DNA of 61,457 bases from an uncultured Bacteroidota bacterium (GTDB taxonomy: Bacteria > Bacteroidota > Bacteroidia > Chitinophagales > Chitinophagaceae), in the NCBI GenBank assembly GCA_903882805.1, contig CAIRYK010000038.1, forward strand, positions 1 to 61,457, written 5' to 3'. Every line of letters starts with the position of its first letter. The stretch's first letter is position 1. Positions 46,338-56,148 of this stretch are shown in pieces. The translations under genes were made by a program, and so were the position numbers. Below the pieces are notes generated by a model that searched no databases, was not told the DNA's origin, and saw nothing but the letters and a program-made list of their open reading frames with translations.

Positions 46338-46697
46338 TTAGAATTTCAAACCGCCTTCACGTGCACCATCTGCAACAGACTTAACACGACCGTGATACAA
46401 ATAACCACCTCTATCGAATATACAATTCTCTATACCGGCTGCTTTTGCTTTCTGAGCTACTGTTTTACCAACAGCAAATGACTTTTCAACCTTTGTACCG
46501 CCTAATGCTACGATATCTTTCTCACGTGAGCTGCATGATGCTAAGGTAAATCCAGTGTTATCATCAATCAACTGAACGTAAATATCGCTATTACTACGAA
46601 ATACAGAAAGCCTTGGCTTCTGGGCAGTACCATGAAGTTTGGCCCGTATGCGCCAACGTAATTTTTGGCGACGAAGTACTTTTGGATCTTGTGACAT
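46338..46697 (-). CDS. rplR: 50S ribosomal protein L18
   Basis: 119 aa. [20 protein letters not shown] and the C-terminal [20 protein letters not shown] are diagnostic of the 5S rRNA-binding protein L18. A TACATTTG box 75 nt upstream may add a secondary promoter. Confidence 0.96.
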   Translation of the reverse strand: MSQDPKVLRRQKLRWRIRAKLHGTAQKPRLSVFRSNSDIYVQLIDDNTGFTLASCSSREKDIVALGGTKVEKSFAVGKTVAQKAKAAGIENCIFDRGGYLYHGRVKSVADGAREGGLKF

Positions 46698-46771
46698 TGT
46701 ATGTTTGTTTTACGGGCTCATCAAAAATGCAAGATGGCTACCGGAATTTTTGTTATTAAAAAATTGGAATG

Positions 46772-46779
46772 CAAATGTA
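46772..46779 (-). promoter_or_regulatory. Possible internal promoter box before rplR
   Basis: TACATTTG on the minus strand (context TTACATTTGCATT) in the 123-bp gap between rplF and rplR. The -33 element is weak. Confidence 0.4.
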
Positions 46780-46820
46780 AGGAAAGAAATCTGCTAAAAC
46801 TGTAATAAAAACTAAAACAA

Positions 46821-47375
46821 TTATTTACCTGCAGACTTACCGGCTTTACGACGAACAATCTCGCCAACAAAGCGCACACCTTTACCCTTGTATGGTTCTG
46901 GCTTACGTAAGCTTCTCAGTTTTGCTGCAACAGCGCCTACTAATTGCTTATCTATAGACTCAAGAGTGATTGTAGGATTCTTACCTTTTTCTGCAGTTGC
47001 TGTCGCCTTGATCTCAGCAGGCATTTCAAAAAGTATGTTGTGCGAATAACCTAAAGCCAGATCAATGATTTGACCGGTTACTGTTGCGCGATAACCTACG
47101 CCCACAAGCTCCATGTCTTTTTTGAAACCATCTGTAACACCTGTTACCATGTTTGCAACTAACGAACGATACAATCCATGGAGAGAACGATGACGAATCT
47201 GGTCAGTTGGACGCTCTACAAACAGTTGATCGCCTTCAATTTTGATAGTAATATCGCGATCAATTTTCTGAGTTAATTCACCTTTTGGTCCTTTAACTTT
47301 CAATTCATTGTAAGGAGAAACGGTTACTGTTACGCCTTTGGGAATGATTACAGGCTTCTTACCTATACGTGACAT
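46821..47375 (-). CDS. rplF: 50S ribosomal protein L6
   Basis: 184 aa with two tandem L6 domains. MSRIGKKPVIIPKGVTV at the start and the C-terminal signature RKPEPYKGKGVRF are clear. L6 lies at the base of the L7/L12 stalk. Confidence 0.97.
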   Translation of the reverse strand: MSRIGKKPVIIPKGVTVTVSPYNELKVKGPKGELTQKIDRDITIKIEGDQLFVERPTDQIRHRSLHGLYRSLVANMVTGVTDGFKKDMELVGVGYRATVTGQIIDLALGYSHNILFEMPAEIKATATAEKGKNPTITLESIDKQLVGAVAAKLRSLRKPEPYKGKGVRFVGEIVRRKAGKSAGK

Positions 47376-47470
47376 AAAAAATAAATAAAAAAAATGAAAA
47401 AAAAGAGCCGTGTTCAGTCACCGTATAGAGAACTTATATTATCGGCTCAAGTTTGTATATTGAAAAGAAA

Positions 47471-47869
47471 TTAATAAATAGTGCACATTACTTCACCGCC
47501 AACATTGTTAGCACGAGCTTCTTTATCGGTCATTACACCTTTTGAAGTAGAAACAACGGCTATACCCAAACCGTTCTGAACACGACGAATGTCTGCAGGC
47601 TTAGAATACTGACGCAAACCTGGACGGCTAATACGCTCTAAAGACTTAATAGCTGGCTCTTTAGTTTGAGCATCATATTTTAACGCAATCTTGATAAGAC
47701 CTTGTTTGCTATCGTCTTCAAATTTATACTTCATGATATAACCTTTATCATAAAGAATCTCAGTGATACGCTTCTTAACGTTTGAAGCTGGAATCTCAAC
47801 GATACGATGACGTGCCATTTGAGCATTACGGATACGGGTCAGGAAGTCTGCTATTGGATCTGTTACCAT
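47471..47869 (-). CDS. rpsH: 30S ribosomal protein S8
   Basis: 132 aa. MVTDPIADFLTRIRNAQMAR at the start and GIAVVSTSKGVMTDKEAR at the C-terminus are diagnostic. S8 binds 16S helix 21 and in many bacteria represses the spc operon. Confidence 0.97.
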   Translation of the reverse strand: MVTDPIADFLTRIRNAQMARHRIVEIPASNVKKRITEILYDKGYIMKYKFEDDSKQGLIKIALKYDAQTKEPAIKSLERISRPGLRQYSKPADIRRVQNGLGIAVVSTSKGVMTDKEARANNVGGEVMCTIY

Positions 47870-47953
47870 TTTTATTATTGGTTTTGTAAATAAATTTGTT
47901 ACGAGTATCGGTCATTAACCGACTTTGAAACGAAGTTTTGGAGACCAAAACTA

Positions 47954-48223
47954 TTACCAGCTTGCTTTACGTACACCTGGTATCTTGCCATCAAGAGCCA
48001 TATCGCGGAACACCAGACGACAAACGCCGAAGTAACGCATATAACCTCTTGGGCGCCCTGTCAGTTGACAACGGTTACGTAACCGAACAGCTGAAGAGTT
48101 TTTTGGCAGCTTATCAAGCGCTGCAAAATCACCTGCTTCTTTAAGAGCGGCACGCTTAGCGGCATATTTTGCCACCATATGTTCACGTTTACGCTGGCGG
48201 GCTTTTACTGATTCTTTTGCCAT
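47954..48223 (-). CDS. rpsN: 30S ribosomal protein S14 (zinc-independent form)
   Basis: 89 aa. [20 protein letters not shown] and the C-terminal [20 protein letters not shown] mark S14. The two Cys are not arranged as CxxC pairs, so this is the longer form without a zinc ribbon. Confidence 0.96.
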   Translation of the reverse strand: MAKESVKARQRKREHMVAKYAAKRAALKEAGDFAALDKLPKNSSAVRLRNRCQLTGRPRGYMRYFGVCRLVFRDMALDGKIPGVRKASW

Positions 48224-48309
48224 ATTGTATTTTTAGTAAGTCTTCTTTATTAGAGCGAATATGTAGTACAAGAAAAAGTGTAGGAGTAAATCCTACGCTC
48301 TTCTTGTTA

Positions 48310-48954
48310 TTATTTACCTGTCTTTTCCATGTTTGTAAAAGGCATACCCAATTCCTTCAACAATTCGTATGCTTCTTCGTTGGTAGTAGCTGTAGTTACA
48401 AACGTAATGTCCATACCGCTGATACGAGCAATCTTATCTATGTTGATTTCAGGGAAAATGATCTGCTCTGTAATACCCATTGTGTAGTTACCACGGCCAT
48501 CAAATGATTTCTCATTGATACCTTTGAAGTCACGTACACGGGGCAAAGAAACCGATACAAAACGATCAAGAAATTCATACATCTTAACATTACGCAACGT
48601 AACTCTACAGCCAATAGGCATATTTTTACGCAGCTTAAAGTTAGAAATGTCTTTCTTAGACATCGTAGCGATAGCTTTCTGACCAGTAACAACTGTCATT
48701 TCCTTGATAGCCTCATCAATCATCTTCTTGTCAGAAGTAGATCCTTTAACGCCTTGATTCAAGCAAATCTTTATGAGCCTTGGAGCTTGCATTACAGACT
48801 TGTAACCAAATTTCTTCATTAGAGCGGGAACAACCTCGTCTCTGTATTTTTTCTGTAGCCTGGGCCTGTAATTAGCAGGTAAAGCCGCTTGAATACCACT
48901 GTCTACTACTGTGGCGGCTGCGGCCTTAGGGCTTTTTGTTTTCGTCGTTGCCAT
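48310..48954 (-). CDS. rplE: 50S ribosomal protein L5
   Basis: 214 aa; the core ([20 protein letters not shown]-like region, [19 protein letters not shown]) is standard. The N-terminus has ~25 extra residues rich in Ala, Thr and Lys ([14 protein letters not shown]). Its ATG overlaps the rplX stop by one base (TAATG), so translation is coupled. L5 contacts 5S rRNA and the P-site tRNA. Confidence 0.96.
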   Translation of the reverse strand: MATTKTKSPKAAAATVVDSGIQAALPANYRPRLQKKYRDEVVPALMKKFGYKSVMQAPRLIKICLNQGVKGSTSDKKMIDEAIKEMTVVTGQKAIATMSKKDISNFKLRKNMPIGCRVTLRNVKMYEFLDRFVSVSLPRVRDFKGINEKSFDGRGNYTMGITEQIIFPEINIDKIARISGMDITFVTTATTNEEAYELLKELGMPFTNMEKTGK

Positions 48955-49292
48955 TATTTAATCGCCTCCCCTGATTTTTTAGAAATACGTACAAAACCTG
49001 TTTCGGTGCGGTCGCGTCTTACACGCGCCGGAGCTTTTGATTTAGCATCCCACAACATCACATTCGAGATGTTTATAGGAGCTTCCTCACTAACAATACC
49101 ACCCTGAGGATTCTGGGCGTTAGGCTTTAGGTGCTTAGTTACCATATTAACACCTTCCACCAGCACGCGGCCTTCGGTAGGGTTAACAGATAGCACTACA
49201 CGTGGCTGGTTGCGGTCTTTATCATCGCCGGCAATAACCACCACGTTGTCGCCTTTCTTAATGTTGAACTTTGGTTTGAATCTCTTTTTCAC
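48954..49292 (-). CDS. rplX: 50S ribosomal protein L24
   Basis: 112 aa. The KOW motif is [19 protein letters not shown]. The start is GTG at 49292: an in-frame TAA lies 15 nt upstream and no ATG is available. L24 is an assembly initiator of the 50S subunit. A TACCTTTG box ~50 nt upstream suggests an added internal promoter. Confidence 0.95.
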   Translation of the reverse strand: MKKRFKPKFNIKKGDNVVVIAGDDKDRNQPRVVLSVNPTEGRVLVEGVNMVTKHLKPNAQNPQGGIVSEEAPINISNVMLWDAKSKAPARVRRDRTETGFVRISKKSGEAIK

Positions 49293-49341
49293 AATAACTA
49301 TGAATTAGCGTTGTACTAGCCGTTATTTATTTAACGGGCTG

Positions 49342-49349
49342 CAAAGGTA
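49342..49349 (-). promoter_or_regulatory. Possible internal promoter box before rplX
   Basis: TACCTTTG on the minus strand (context TTGTACCTTTGCAGCC), a full match to the -7 consensus in the 66-bp gap between rplN and rplX. The -33 element is weak. Confidence 0.55.
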
Positions 49350-49358
49350 CAACAAATT

Positions 49359-49727
49359 TTACAATACTTCTGGCGCCAGAGAAACAATTTTCATGTATCC
49401 CTTGTCTCGCAATTCACGGGCTACGGGCCCAAAGATACGCGTACCGCGTGGGTCATCAGAGTTGTTCAGCAAAACGACTGCATTATCATCAAAACTGATG
49501 TAAGAGCCATCCTTGCGGCGCAACTTGTTTTTGGTCCGAACGATAACTGCTTTCGAAACAGTACCTTTCTTTACACCGCCACCGGGTAGGGCGTCTTTGA
49601 CAGTTACGACGATCTTATCTCCGATACCTGCGTAGTCTTGTCCCGAATTGCCCAACACACGTATGCAAAGTACTTCCTTGGCACCGCTGTTGTCGGCTAC
49701 ATTGAGCCGGGATTCTTGTTGTATCAT
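49359..49727 (-). CDS. rplN: 50S ribosomal protein L14
   Basis: 122 aa, the standard length. [20 protein letters not shown] at the start and [20 protein letters not shown] near the end are diagnostic. L14 lies at the subunit interface. Confidence 0.98.
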   Translation of the reverse strand: MIQQESRLNVADNSGAKEVLCIRVLGNSGQDYAGIGDKIVVTVKDALPGGGVKKGTVSKAVIVRTKNKLRRKDGSYISFDDNAVVLLNNSDDPRGTRIFGPVARELRDKGYMKIVSLAPEVL

Positions 49728-49736
49728 CTTAAATAA

Positions 49737-49997
49737 TTACTTAGCTTTTTCAATAATTTCTACCAGGCGCCAACGCTTTGTCTTACTCAGCGGGCGTGTT
49801 TCCATAATTCGCACCACATCACCTATACCGGCTGTGTTCTGCTCATCATGTGCATGGAAGCTTGATGATTTCTTTAGAAACTTACCATAAATGGGGTGTT
49901 TCACTTTACGTTCAACAGTAACAGTAATGGTTTTTACCATCTTGTTGCTGCTTACTACCCCTATACGGGTTTTCCTGCTCTTTCTTTCAACTGTCAT
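49737..49997 (-). CDS. rpsQ: 30S ribosomal protein S17
   Basis: 86 aa. [20 protein letters not shown] and the OB-fold segment [20 protein letters not shown] identify S17. The ATG at 49997 gives the usual N-terminus; 50006 adds MSI. Confidence 0.96.
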   Translation of the reverse strand: MTVERKSRKTRIGVVSSNKMVKTITVTVERKVKHPIYGKFLKKSSSFHAHDEQNTAGIGDVVRIMETRPLSKTKRWRLVEIIEKAK

Positions 49998-50017
49998 AAT
50001 TGACATTTATGATTTTA

Positions 50018-50230
50018 TTATAAACCTAATTCCCTTTTACGCTTTTCTGTTTTCAGACGCGCAATCTCGCGGCGCAATGTCTTGATAGAAAGCGGGTTCT
50101 CAATCGGGTTCACCGCATGACTGAACTTTGTTTTCTTCAGGCGCATTTCCTCTTCGCTGATCTTATCATTCAGCGCATCGTTTTCCAGCGTCCGGTAATC
50201 ATCAACCTTCGCTATTGTTTGTTTTGCCAT
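50018..50230 (-). CDS. rpmC: 50S ribosomal protein L29
   Basis: 70 aa, helical. The core LKKTKFSHAVNPIENPLSIK and the terminal REIARLKTEKRKREL match L29, which lies at the peptide exit. The preceding 137-bp gap to rplP has no gene. Confidence 0.93.
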   Translation of the reverse strand: MAKQTIAKVDDYRTLENDALNDKISEEEMRLKKTKFSHAVNPIENPLSIKTLRREIARLKTEKRKRELGL

Positions 50231-50367
50231 TTTGCAAGTAGTTTGCCGTTATTAAGCAATACTGGTTACTATTTCTTAGAATACCAATAAAACTAAAACA
50301 ATCTATAATTTTATATTCTTACACCACTCAACTCAGCCCGTGAAGGCAAAAGAATTGTAGAAAAGTA

Positions 50368-50790
50368 CTAATCTGCCTGATAATCGTGTCTGATAACAAA
50401 CTTCGTTCTGATAGGCAACTTCTGTGCTGCAAGCAACAACGCTTCGCGCGCTACCTCTACACTTACGCCATCCAATTCGAACATGATCAATCCTGGCTTA
50501 ACAACTGCAGCCCAAAACTCCAGACTACCTTTACCTTTACCCATACGCACTTCAGCAGGCTTACGAGTGATTGGTTTATCAGGGAAGATTCTTATCCACA
50601 CATTACCTTCACGTTTCATGTGGCGGGTCATTGCCTGACGAGCTGCCTCTATCTGGCGGTTAGTGATCCACTTGGGCTCCATTGCCTTGAGGCCGAAAGA
50701 ACCGAAGGATATCATAGCGCCACGCTGTGCGTTACCTCTGATCCTGCCTTTATGCGCCTTACGATGTTTTGCTTTTTTTGGTTGTAACAT
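50368..50790 (-). CDS. rplP: 50S ribosomal protein L16
   Basis: 140 aa. [19 protein letters not shown] and the signature [20 protein letters not shown] identify L16, which organises the A-site region of 23S rRNA. Confidence 0.97.
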   Translation of the reverse strand: MLQPKKAKHRKAHKGRIRGNAQRGAMISFGSFGLKAMEPKWITNRQIEAARQAMTRHMKREGNVWIRIFPDKPITRKPAEVRMGKGKGSLEFWAAVVKPGLIMFELDGVSVEVAREALLLAAQKLPIRTKFVIRHDYQAD

Positions 50791-50830
50791 TGTTACAAAA
50801 TTTATTGAAGTATTCTAAACAATATTATTA

Positions 50831-51745
50831 TTATCTGCGAGCTCCGCCGCCACCTGCCGGACGATTTCCACCGCCGCCTGGACGATTTCCACCACCGCCT
50901 TGTCCGCCTCTGCGATCACCGCCGCCTGCACCGCCGCGATTACCGCCTGCGCCTTGGCCACCTCTACGGTCTCCACCGCCTGAACGACGATCTCCACCGC
51001 GCTCACCGCCTCTTTGGTCTCTGTCGCCGCCGCGGGTTTCAGCTCCCTGGAAACCTGCTGGACGATTGCCACGGTTATCAGAGTTGGCCGAGAAGTTAGG
51101 GTTAAGCTCACGCTTACCTAATACTTCACCCTTACAAATCCAGATTTTCAAACCAATTTTACCATAAACGGTCATTGCGTATACAGAAGCATAATCAATA
51201 TCCATACGAAAAGTATGTAACGGAGTACGACCCTGTTTGAACTCTTCAGAACGTGCTATTTCAGAACCATTCAAACGACCGCCGGCCTTTATCTTGATAC
51301 CTTCTGCGCCCATTCTCATAGCCGTAGTAATAGCCATCTTAATTGCGCGCTTATAGCTCACGCGGCCTTCAATCTGACGTGCAATGGTCTCACCTACTAT
51401 CATGGCGTCCAATTCAGGTCTGCGGATCTCCATAATGTTGATCTGCACATCTTCCTTCTTGGTAAGTTTCTTCAACTCTTCCTTGATACGGTCTACTTCA
51501 GTGCCGCCTTTACCTATAATGATGCCTGGCTTAGAAGTGTGGATAGTTACAATCAGCTTACCTAACGTACGCTCAATAACTATACGGCTTATACCGCCTT
51601 TGTTGATACGTGCATTGAGGTAGTTGCGGATCTTGTGGTCTTCAACCAGTTTTTGGCCGAAGTCCCTTTTCTCGCCATACCACATTGAGTCCCATCCCCT
51701 GATGATTCCCAACCTGTTACCTATAGGATTACATTTTTGACCCAT
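50831..51745 (-). CDS. rpsC: 30S ribosomal protein S3 with extended Gly/Arg-rich tail
   Basis: 304 aa against about 210-280 usually. Residues 1-~215 are a normal S3: [20 protein letters not shown], the KH-domain [16 protein letters not shown], and the C-terminal domain ending near [10 protein letters not shown]. After that ~85 residues are almost only Gly, Arg, Asp, Gln, Asn and Pro, with repeated GGDRRGG, GGNR and GGGG units, like RGG RNA-binding tails. S3 forms the mRNA entry tunnel, so the tail would extend from the entry side. Translation stays open through the tail with no frameshift visible. Confidence 0.96.
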   Translation of the reverse strand: MGQKCNPIGNRLGIIRGWDSMWYGEKRDFGQKLVEDHKIRNYLNARINKGGISRIVIERTLGKLIVTIHTSKPGIIIGKGGTEVDRIKEELKKLTKKEDVQINIMEIRRPELDAMIVGETIARQIEGRVSYKRAIKMAITTAMRMGAEGIKIKAGGRLNGSEIARSEEFKQGRTPLHTFRMDIDYASVYAMTVYGKIGLKIWICKGEVLGKRELNPNFSANSDNRGNRPAGFQGAETRGGDRDQRGGERGGDRRSGGGDRRGGQGAGGNRGGAGGGDRRGGQGGGGNRPGGGGNRPAGGGGARR

Positions 51746-51771
51746 TACTATATTTATTAAGCTTGAATGTT

Positions 51772-52146
51772 TTAGTTTTCTACGTTTGCGTTTTGTATTG
51801 CCGGATTTCTGCTATCCACCATTAAAGTTACGTGATTGCTGCGTTTGCGTACGCGGTATGCACGACCTTGTGGAGCTGGTCGCATCCGCTTCAAAACACG
51901 ACCGCCATCAACAAATATGGTCTTAACATAAAGGTTGGCTTCGGCCACATCAACACCCTCGTTCTTTACTCTCCAGTTGGCAACAGCGCTCAGTAACAGC
52001 TTTTCAAGCGGTACTGAAGGATCTTTAGTACTGAATTTCAGTGTATTCAGTGCGTTTTCCACTTCCATACCCCTGATAAGATCAGCCAAAAGGCGCATCT
52101 TGCGTGGGGAGGTCGGATAATTTCGTAAGCGAGCTACAGCTTCCAT
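51772..52146 (-). CDS. rplV: 50S ribosomal protein L22
   Basis: 124 aa. [20 protein letters not shown] at the start and the beta-hairpin [20 protein letters not shown] identify L22, which lines the exit tunnel and is the site of some macrolide resistance changes. Confidence 0.97.
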   Translation of the reverse strand: MEAVARLRNYPTSPRKMRLLADLIRGMEVENALNTLKFSTKDPSVPLEKLLLSAVANWRVKNEGVDVAEANLYVKTIFVDGGRVLKRMRPAPQGRAYRVRKRSNHVTLMVDSRNPAIQNANVEN

Positions 52147-52272
52147 TTTCTATCTATTATTTTTGATCGATGGTTGAGATTGAATTATCAACTCACCTTT
52201 CAACCTATTAACTTAACAATTTTTCACTTTGGCAGAACAGAGTTCCAACCGGAGTTTTAGTTTAGTTCCCTA

Positions 52273-52539
52273 TTACTTCGAACCACTATGACCCTTGAAG
52301 TTACGGGTAGGTGAAAATTCACCTAATTTATGACCCACCATATACTCAGTAACATATACTGGTATGAACTTGTTGCCATTGTGCACAGCAAAGGTCTGAC
52401 CTACGAAATCTGGTGTGATGGTGCTACGACGACTCCACGTTTTTACTACGCCTTTCTTCGCCTTGCCCTCTGCTATCGCCATAACCTTCTTATCAAGGTT
52501 CGGATCTACGTAAGGTCCTTTTCTAATTGAACGAGCCAT
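52273..52539 (-). CDS. rpsS: 30S ribosomal protein S19
   Basis: 88 aa. [19 protein letters not shown] and [16 protein letters not shown] are diagnostic of S19, in the 30S head. Confidence 0.97.
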   Translation of the reverse strand: MARSIRKGPYVDPNLDKKVMAIAEGKAKKGVVKTWSRRSTITPDFVGQTFAVHNGNKFIPVYVTEYMVGHKLGEFSPTRNFKGHSGSK

Positions 52540-52618
52540 TTTCTATTGACTATTTAATTTTATATTAAAACCGGGTTTCATCATAAACTACACCCAATTC
52601 ACGATTTCTGTTTGTTAC

Positions 52619-53452
52619 TTAGAGTTTTTTACCGTTCTTCCTCTGAATGATCAGCTTGTTAGAAGCTTTTGTACGGCTGCGTGTCTTCTCGCCCTTAGCG
52701 TATTTACCCTTACGGCTACGTGGGTGTCCGCCTGATGAGCGACCTTCACCACCACCCATCGGGTGATCTACTGGGTTCATCGCAACACCACGGTTACGTG
52801 GCTTGATACCCTTCCAGCGATTACGACCGGCTTTACCCATGCTCTGCAATGCGTGGTCGCTGTTTGATACTATACCTACAGTAGCCATACATGTGCTTAA
52901 CACCTTGCGCAACTCGCCGCTTGGCATTTTCAGTACGCAATATTTTTCCTCTTTTGCATTCAGCTGGGCATAAGTACCTGCAGATCTTGCAAGCGCGCCG
53001 CCCTTACCTGGCTGCAGTTCTATATTGTGAACAACTGTACCCAAAGGCATGTTCTTCAACAACAATGCGTTTCCTACTTCCGGAGCTACCGCAGCGCCGC
53101 TGATGATAACTGAACCTACCTGCAGACCCTGTGGAGCGATTATGTAGCGCTTTTCACCGTCTGAATAATGTAAGAGCGCGATAAACGCTGTACGGTTAGG
53201 ATCGTACTCAATTGTCTTAACAGTTGCTTTGATATCGCTCTTATTACGCTTAAAGTCTACGATACGATATTGGGTTTTGTTACCGCCACCTATATAACGC
53301 ATTGCTCTACGACCCTGAAAGTTACGACCACCAGTACCTTTCTGGTGCTCAAGCAAGCTTTTCTCAGGCTCATTTGTAGTGATCTCCGCGTATGCGTTAC
53401 CTATTCTCCAGCGTGTACCGGCTGTCACCGGTTTGTATTTACGTAATGCCAT
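52619..53452 (-). CDS. rplB: 50S ribosomal protein L2
   Basis: 277 aa, standard. The C-terminal signature [20 protein letters not shown], including the conserved His near the peptidyl-transferase centre, is present. L2 is needed for subunit joining. Confidence 0.98.
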   Translation of the reverse strand: MALRKYKPVTAGTRWRIGNAYAEITTNEPEKSLLEHQKGTGGRNFQGRRAMRYIGGGNKTQYRIVDFKRNKSDIKATVKTIEYDPNRTAFIALLHYSDGEKRYIIAPQGLQVGSVIISGAAVAPEVGNALLLKNMPLGTVVHNIELQPGKGGALARSAGTYAQLNAKEEKYCVLKMPSGELRKVLSTCMATVGIVSNSDHALQSMGKAGRNRWKGIKPRNRGVAMNPVDHPMGGGEGRSSGGHPRSRKGKYAKGEKTRSRTKASNKLIIQRKNGKKL

Positions 53453-53556
53453 TGTTGTTGTATTATGTCTGAATCAGGTATCCGAAACTTATTCTAAACT
53501 GCCTGATTTATTATAACTATAGTGTACTTCAAACCTTATATTATGCTTCGGAGCTA

Positions 53557-53850
53557 TTATGCAAACAAATCAATGTTTTCGCCCGATGCAAGAGTTACTA
53601 CTGCCTTTTTGTAAGATGGTTTGCGACCAGATAAAAGACCAGCTTTAGTAAATCTTGTTTTGCTCTTAGCCGGTACTACCAGCGTATTAACAGAAGCTAC
53701 TTTTACACCGTAGAACTCTTCTACTGCTTTCTTGATTTCGAGCTTGTTGGACTGTTTGCCCACTACGAACGTGTAGCGGCCATTGCGCTCCATTTGGCGA
53801 TTTACCTTTTCGGTGATCACCGGCCTTACCAACACTTCAGATAGTTTCAT
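53557..53850 (-). CDS. rplW: 50S ribosomal protein L23
   Basis: 97 aa. MKLSEVLVRPVITEKVNRQM and FYGVKVASVNTLVVPAK are typical. L23 at the exit tunnel is the docking site of trigger factor and SRP. Confidence 0.96.
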   Translation of the reverse strand: MKLSEVLVRPVITEKVNRQMERNGRYTFVVGKQSNKLEIKKAVEEFYGVKVASVNTLVVPAKSKTRFTKAGLLSGRKPSYKKAVVTLASGENIDLFA

Positions 53851-53937
53851 TATTATTATATTTTAGTCTTTAGTCCTTAGCCTGAAAACTAAAGACTTAT
53901 AAAATTATTTGTTGTCTATTATCCGTAGAAGCTAAAA

Positions 53938-54576
53938 TTAAGCTGCTTCTTCTTCCGGCATTTCACTAAACATCTTTGCTGCAGACTCAGTGATGATGAG
54001 TATATGAGCGTTTGTGATGTCGTATGTATTCATATCGCTCAGCGCTACTGTACGGTTGTCAGCTATGTTACGGCCGCTCAGGTACACATTTGAATCATGC
54101 TCTGGCAATACAACCATTGTCTTGTAGTTGCTACCGCGAAGGGCTTCCAGCATTGCAGCAAAATCCTTTGTCTTTGGCGCCGCCATAGAAAGATCTTCTA
54201 CTACTACTATTTTACCAGCGCGCGCTTTGTGCACCAAAGCTGATATTTTAGCCAGATCCTTAACTTTACGGTTGAGCTTGAAAGCGTAGCCGTGTGGCAA
54301 TGGACCGTTGATGGTACCGCCGCCTTTGTACAAAGGGTTACGGATGTTGCCCTTACGAGAACCGCCAGTACCTTTTTGCTTATGCAGCTTCTTTGATGAA
54401 CCGTGCACTTCTGCGCGGGTCTTTGTCTTGTGCGTACCCTGGCGTTGTGCTGCGAGATATTGTTTTACCGCGAGGTAGATACAATGATCGTTTGGCTCAA
54501 CATTGAATATATCATCCGGTAATTCAACCGAACGGCCGGTCTGCGCGCCTTTACTATTTAAAACGTCAACTTGCAT
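53938..54576 (-). CDS. rplD: 50S ribosomal protein L4
   Basis: 212 aa. The tunnel loop KKLHKQKGTGGSRKGNIRNP and FKLNRKVKDLAKISAL are diagnostic. L4 also represses the S10 operon in gamma-proteobacteria; whether it does here is unknown. It starts 7 bp after rplC. Confidence 0.97.
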   Translation of the reverse strand: MQVDVLNSKGAQTGRSVELPDDIFNVEPNDHCIYLAVKQYLAAQRQGTHKTKTRAEVHGSSKKLHKQKGTGGSRKGNIRNPLYKGGGTINGPLPHGYAFKLNRKVKDLAKISALVHKARAGKIVVVEDLSMAAPKTKDFAAMLEALRGSNYKTMVVLPEHDSNVYLSGRNIADNRTVALSDMNTYDITNAHILIITESAAKMFSEMPEEEAA

Positions 54577-54583
54577 GACTTAA

Positions 54584-55201
54584 TTAATTCTGAATTAAAA
54601 CAATAGAACCGTTATGACCTGGTACAGAACCGCTGATGAGAACGTAATTCTGCTCCGGGAATATTTTTACTACCCTTAAAGCTTTGATTTTTACTCTGTC
54701 TGTACCCATGCGGCCTGCCATACGCATGCCTTTGAATACACGACTTGGATAAGATGAACCACCCACAGATCCTGGAGCGCGTGAACGGTCGTGCTGGCCA
54801 TGGGTTGCTTCACCCACACCGCTAAATCCGTGACGTCTTACAACACCCTGAAATCCTTTACCTTTGGTGGTGCCTATTACGCTAACCTTCTCACCTTCAG
54901 TAAATATTTCACAAGTGATATTTTCACCAACTTGTTTATCAATGGAACAATTACGCAGCTCTTTTACAACACTCTTGGGCGTGGAACCCGATTTGGCGAA
55001 GTGATTGATGAGCGCCTTGGGAGTATTCTTTTCTTTTGCTTCTCCAAATGCAATCTGGAGTGCATCATAACCGTCGGTAACCACGGTCTTCTTTTGGGTA
55101 ACCACACATGGTCCAGCCTCGATAATGGTGCAAGCTGTTTGCTTACCATTAGCTTCAAAAATGCTGGTCATACCGATTTTTTTGCCAATAATACCTTTCA
55201 T
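54584..55201 (-). CDS. rplC: 50S ribosomal protein L3
   Basis: 205 aa. MKGIIGKKIGMTSIFEANGK and the RHGFSGVGEATHGQHDRSRA region are typical; the segment reads GKGFQGVVRRHGFSG in the central loop that reaches the peptidyl-transferase centre. The 191-bp gap before it is unusually long and carries two inverted repeats. Confidence 0.97.
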   Translation of the reverse strand: MKGIIGKKIGMTSIFEANGKQTACTIIEAGPCVVTQKKTVVTDGYDALQIAFGEAKEKNTPKALINHFAKSGSTPKSVVKELRNCSIDKQVGENITCEIFTEGEKVSVIGTTKGKGFQGVVRRHGFSGVGEATHGQHDRSRAPGSVGGSSYPSRVFKGMRMAGRMGTDRVKIKALRVVKIFPEQNYVLISGSVPGHNGSIVLIQN

Positions 55202-55223
55202 TATTATTATGTTTTAGCCCACC

Positions 55224-55288
55224 AACGCTTATGCGTTCGTGAGTTTAGTTTGAGCTAAGCGCCCGGAGCCTGTATTGTGTGGACCGGG
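55224..55288 (-). promoter_or_regulatory. Structured intergenic leader between rpsJ and rplC
   Basis: The 191-bp gap contains CCCGG/CCGGG (55262-55288, 17-nt loop) and AACGC/GCGTT (55224-55237, 4-nt loop) inverted repeats, the second ending ~22 nt before the rplC start. A leader for translational or attenuation control is possible; no known motif was recognised. Confidence 0.35.
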
Positions 55289-55392
55289 ATTAGCCATTTG
55301 TCAAAATTTTAAAGAACTGCACTCAACTTTCGGCTTCTGTACTACTGTTGCATTCTATATTAGCTATCAACATTTTCCGGAAGCGATCTTCA

Positions 55393-55698
55393 TCATGCTT
55401 TTATTTCTACCTCAACGCCGCTTGGTAAATCCAGCTTCGACAACGCATCAACTGTGCGTGATGAAGACGTGTAGATATCCAGAAGACGCTTGTGCGTACA
55501 CAACTGAAACTGCTCACGCGACTTTTTGTTTACGTGCGGAGAGCGCAATACTGTAAAGATCTTCTTCTCTGTTGGCAACGGAATAGGGCCTGTAACCACT
55601 GCTCCTGTATTGCGCACAGTCTTAACGATTTTATCCGCTGATTTATCAACCAGATTGTGGTCGTAAGATTTTAGCTTGATTCTGATACGCTGTGACAT
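55393..55698 (-). CDS. rpsJ: 30S ribosomal protein S10
   Basis: 101 aa. [20 protein letters not shown] and the loop [20 protein letters not shown] are diagnostic. S10 is also the NusE antitermination factor. It is the first gene of the ribosomal block, behind two tandem promoters; fusA, its usual upstream neighbour, is not here. Confidence 0.98.
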   Translation of the reverse strand: MSQRIRIKLKSYDHNLVDKSADKIVKTVRNTGAVVTGPIPLPTEKKIFTVLRSPHVNKKSREQFQLCTHKRLLDIYTSSSRTVDALSKLDLPSGVEVEIKA

Positions 55699-55737
55699 AC
55701 TTTATAAATATCTTCTACCCCGAAAAATTTGGGACTG

Positions 55738-55767
55738 CAAAGGTAATGAATGTTTTGATACTACCAA
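55738..55767 (-). promoter_or_regulatory. Proximal promoter of the ribosomal operon
   Basis: On the minus strand TTG (55765-55767), a 19-nt spacer and TACCTTTG (55738-55745) fit the Bacteroidota consensus very well. The leader to rpsJ is about 35 nt. Confidence 0.8.
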
Positions 55768-55845
55768 CTTTTTTTTTGAGAAAGTTAAAATACTTTTAAC
55801 CACTCGCAAATCATCAGCTTTGACCCCGACTTTTAGTTGAGTTTG

Positions 55846-55878
55846 CAAAGGTATGTATTAAACACGTTACAGTTGCAA
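55846..55878 (-). promoter_or_regulatory. Distal promoter of the ribosomal operon
   Basis: On the minus strand TTG (55876-55878), a 22-nt spacer and TACCTTTG (55846-55853), 108 bp upstream of the proximal box. The spacer is slightly long. Confidence 0.6.
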
Positions 55879-56148
55879 AATATTTTAAAAACATTTTCAA
55901 CCAGCATTTTTCATAGATTTTCGCTTCAATTTGTTGCTATTCTACCCTATTTCAGTTTTTATGCCATCTGTATAGCTGCTTTCACCTCCGTTCAGCCAAA
56001 TTAAATGCCGTTTTATATATACCCTAACAGACAATCTCTTTCCGAATGGTAATGTCTACTGCATAAAACAATATTGTTGTACGCCCACGCTTTCGCTTTG
56101 CGGTCTGTGCATTAGCCGTTATTTTGCAGGCAGCATTTACAGCTATTT
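55879..56148. other. Non-coding remainder of the rpsJ-NUDIX divergent gap
   Basis: The rest of the 450-bp gap upstream of rpsJ is AT-rich with no gene. TTATTTTG at 56119-56126, 23 nt before the NUDIX start, is a near match to a -7 box. Confidence 0.4.

Noticed and set aside
54791..55258. 155-aa plus-strand frame opposite rplC
   Set aside because: Antisense of L3, which is fully conserved.
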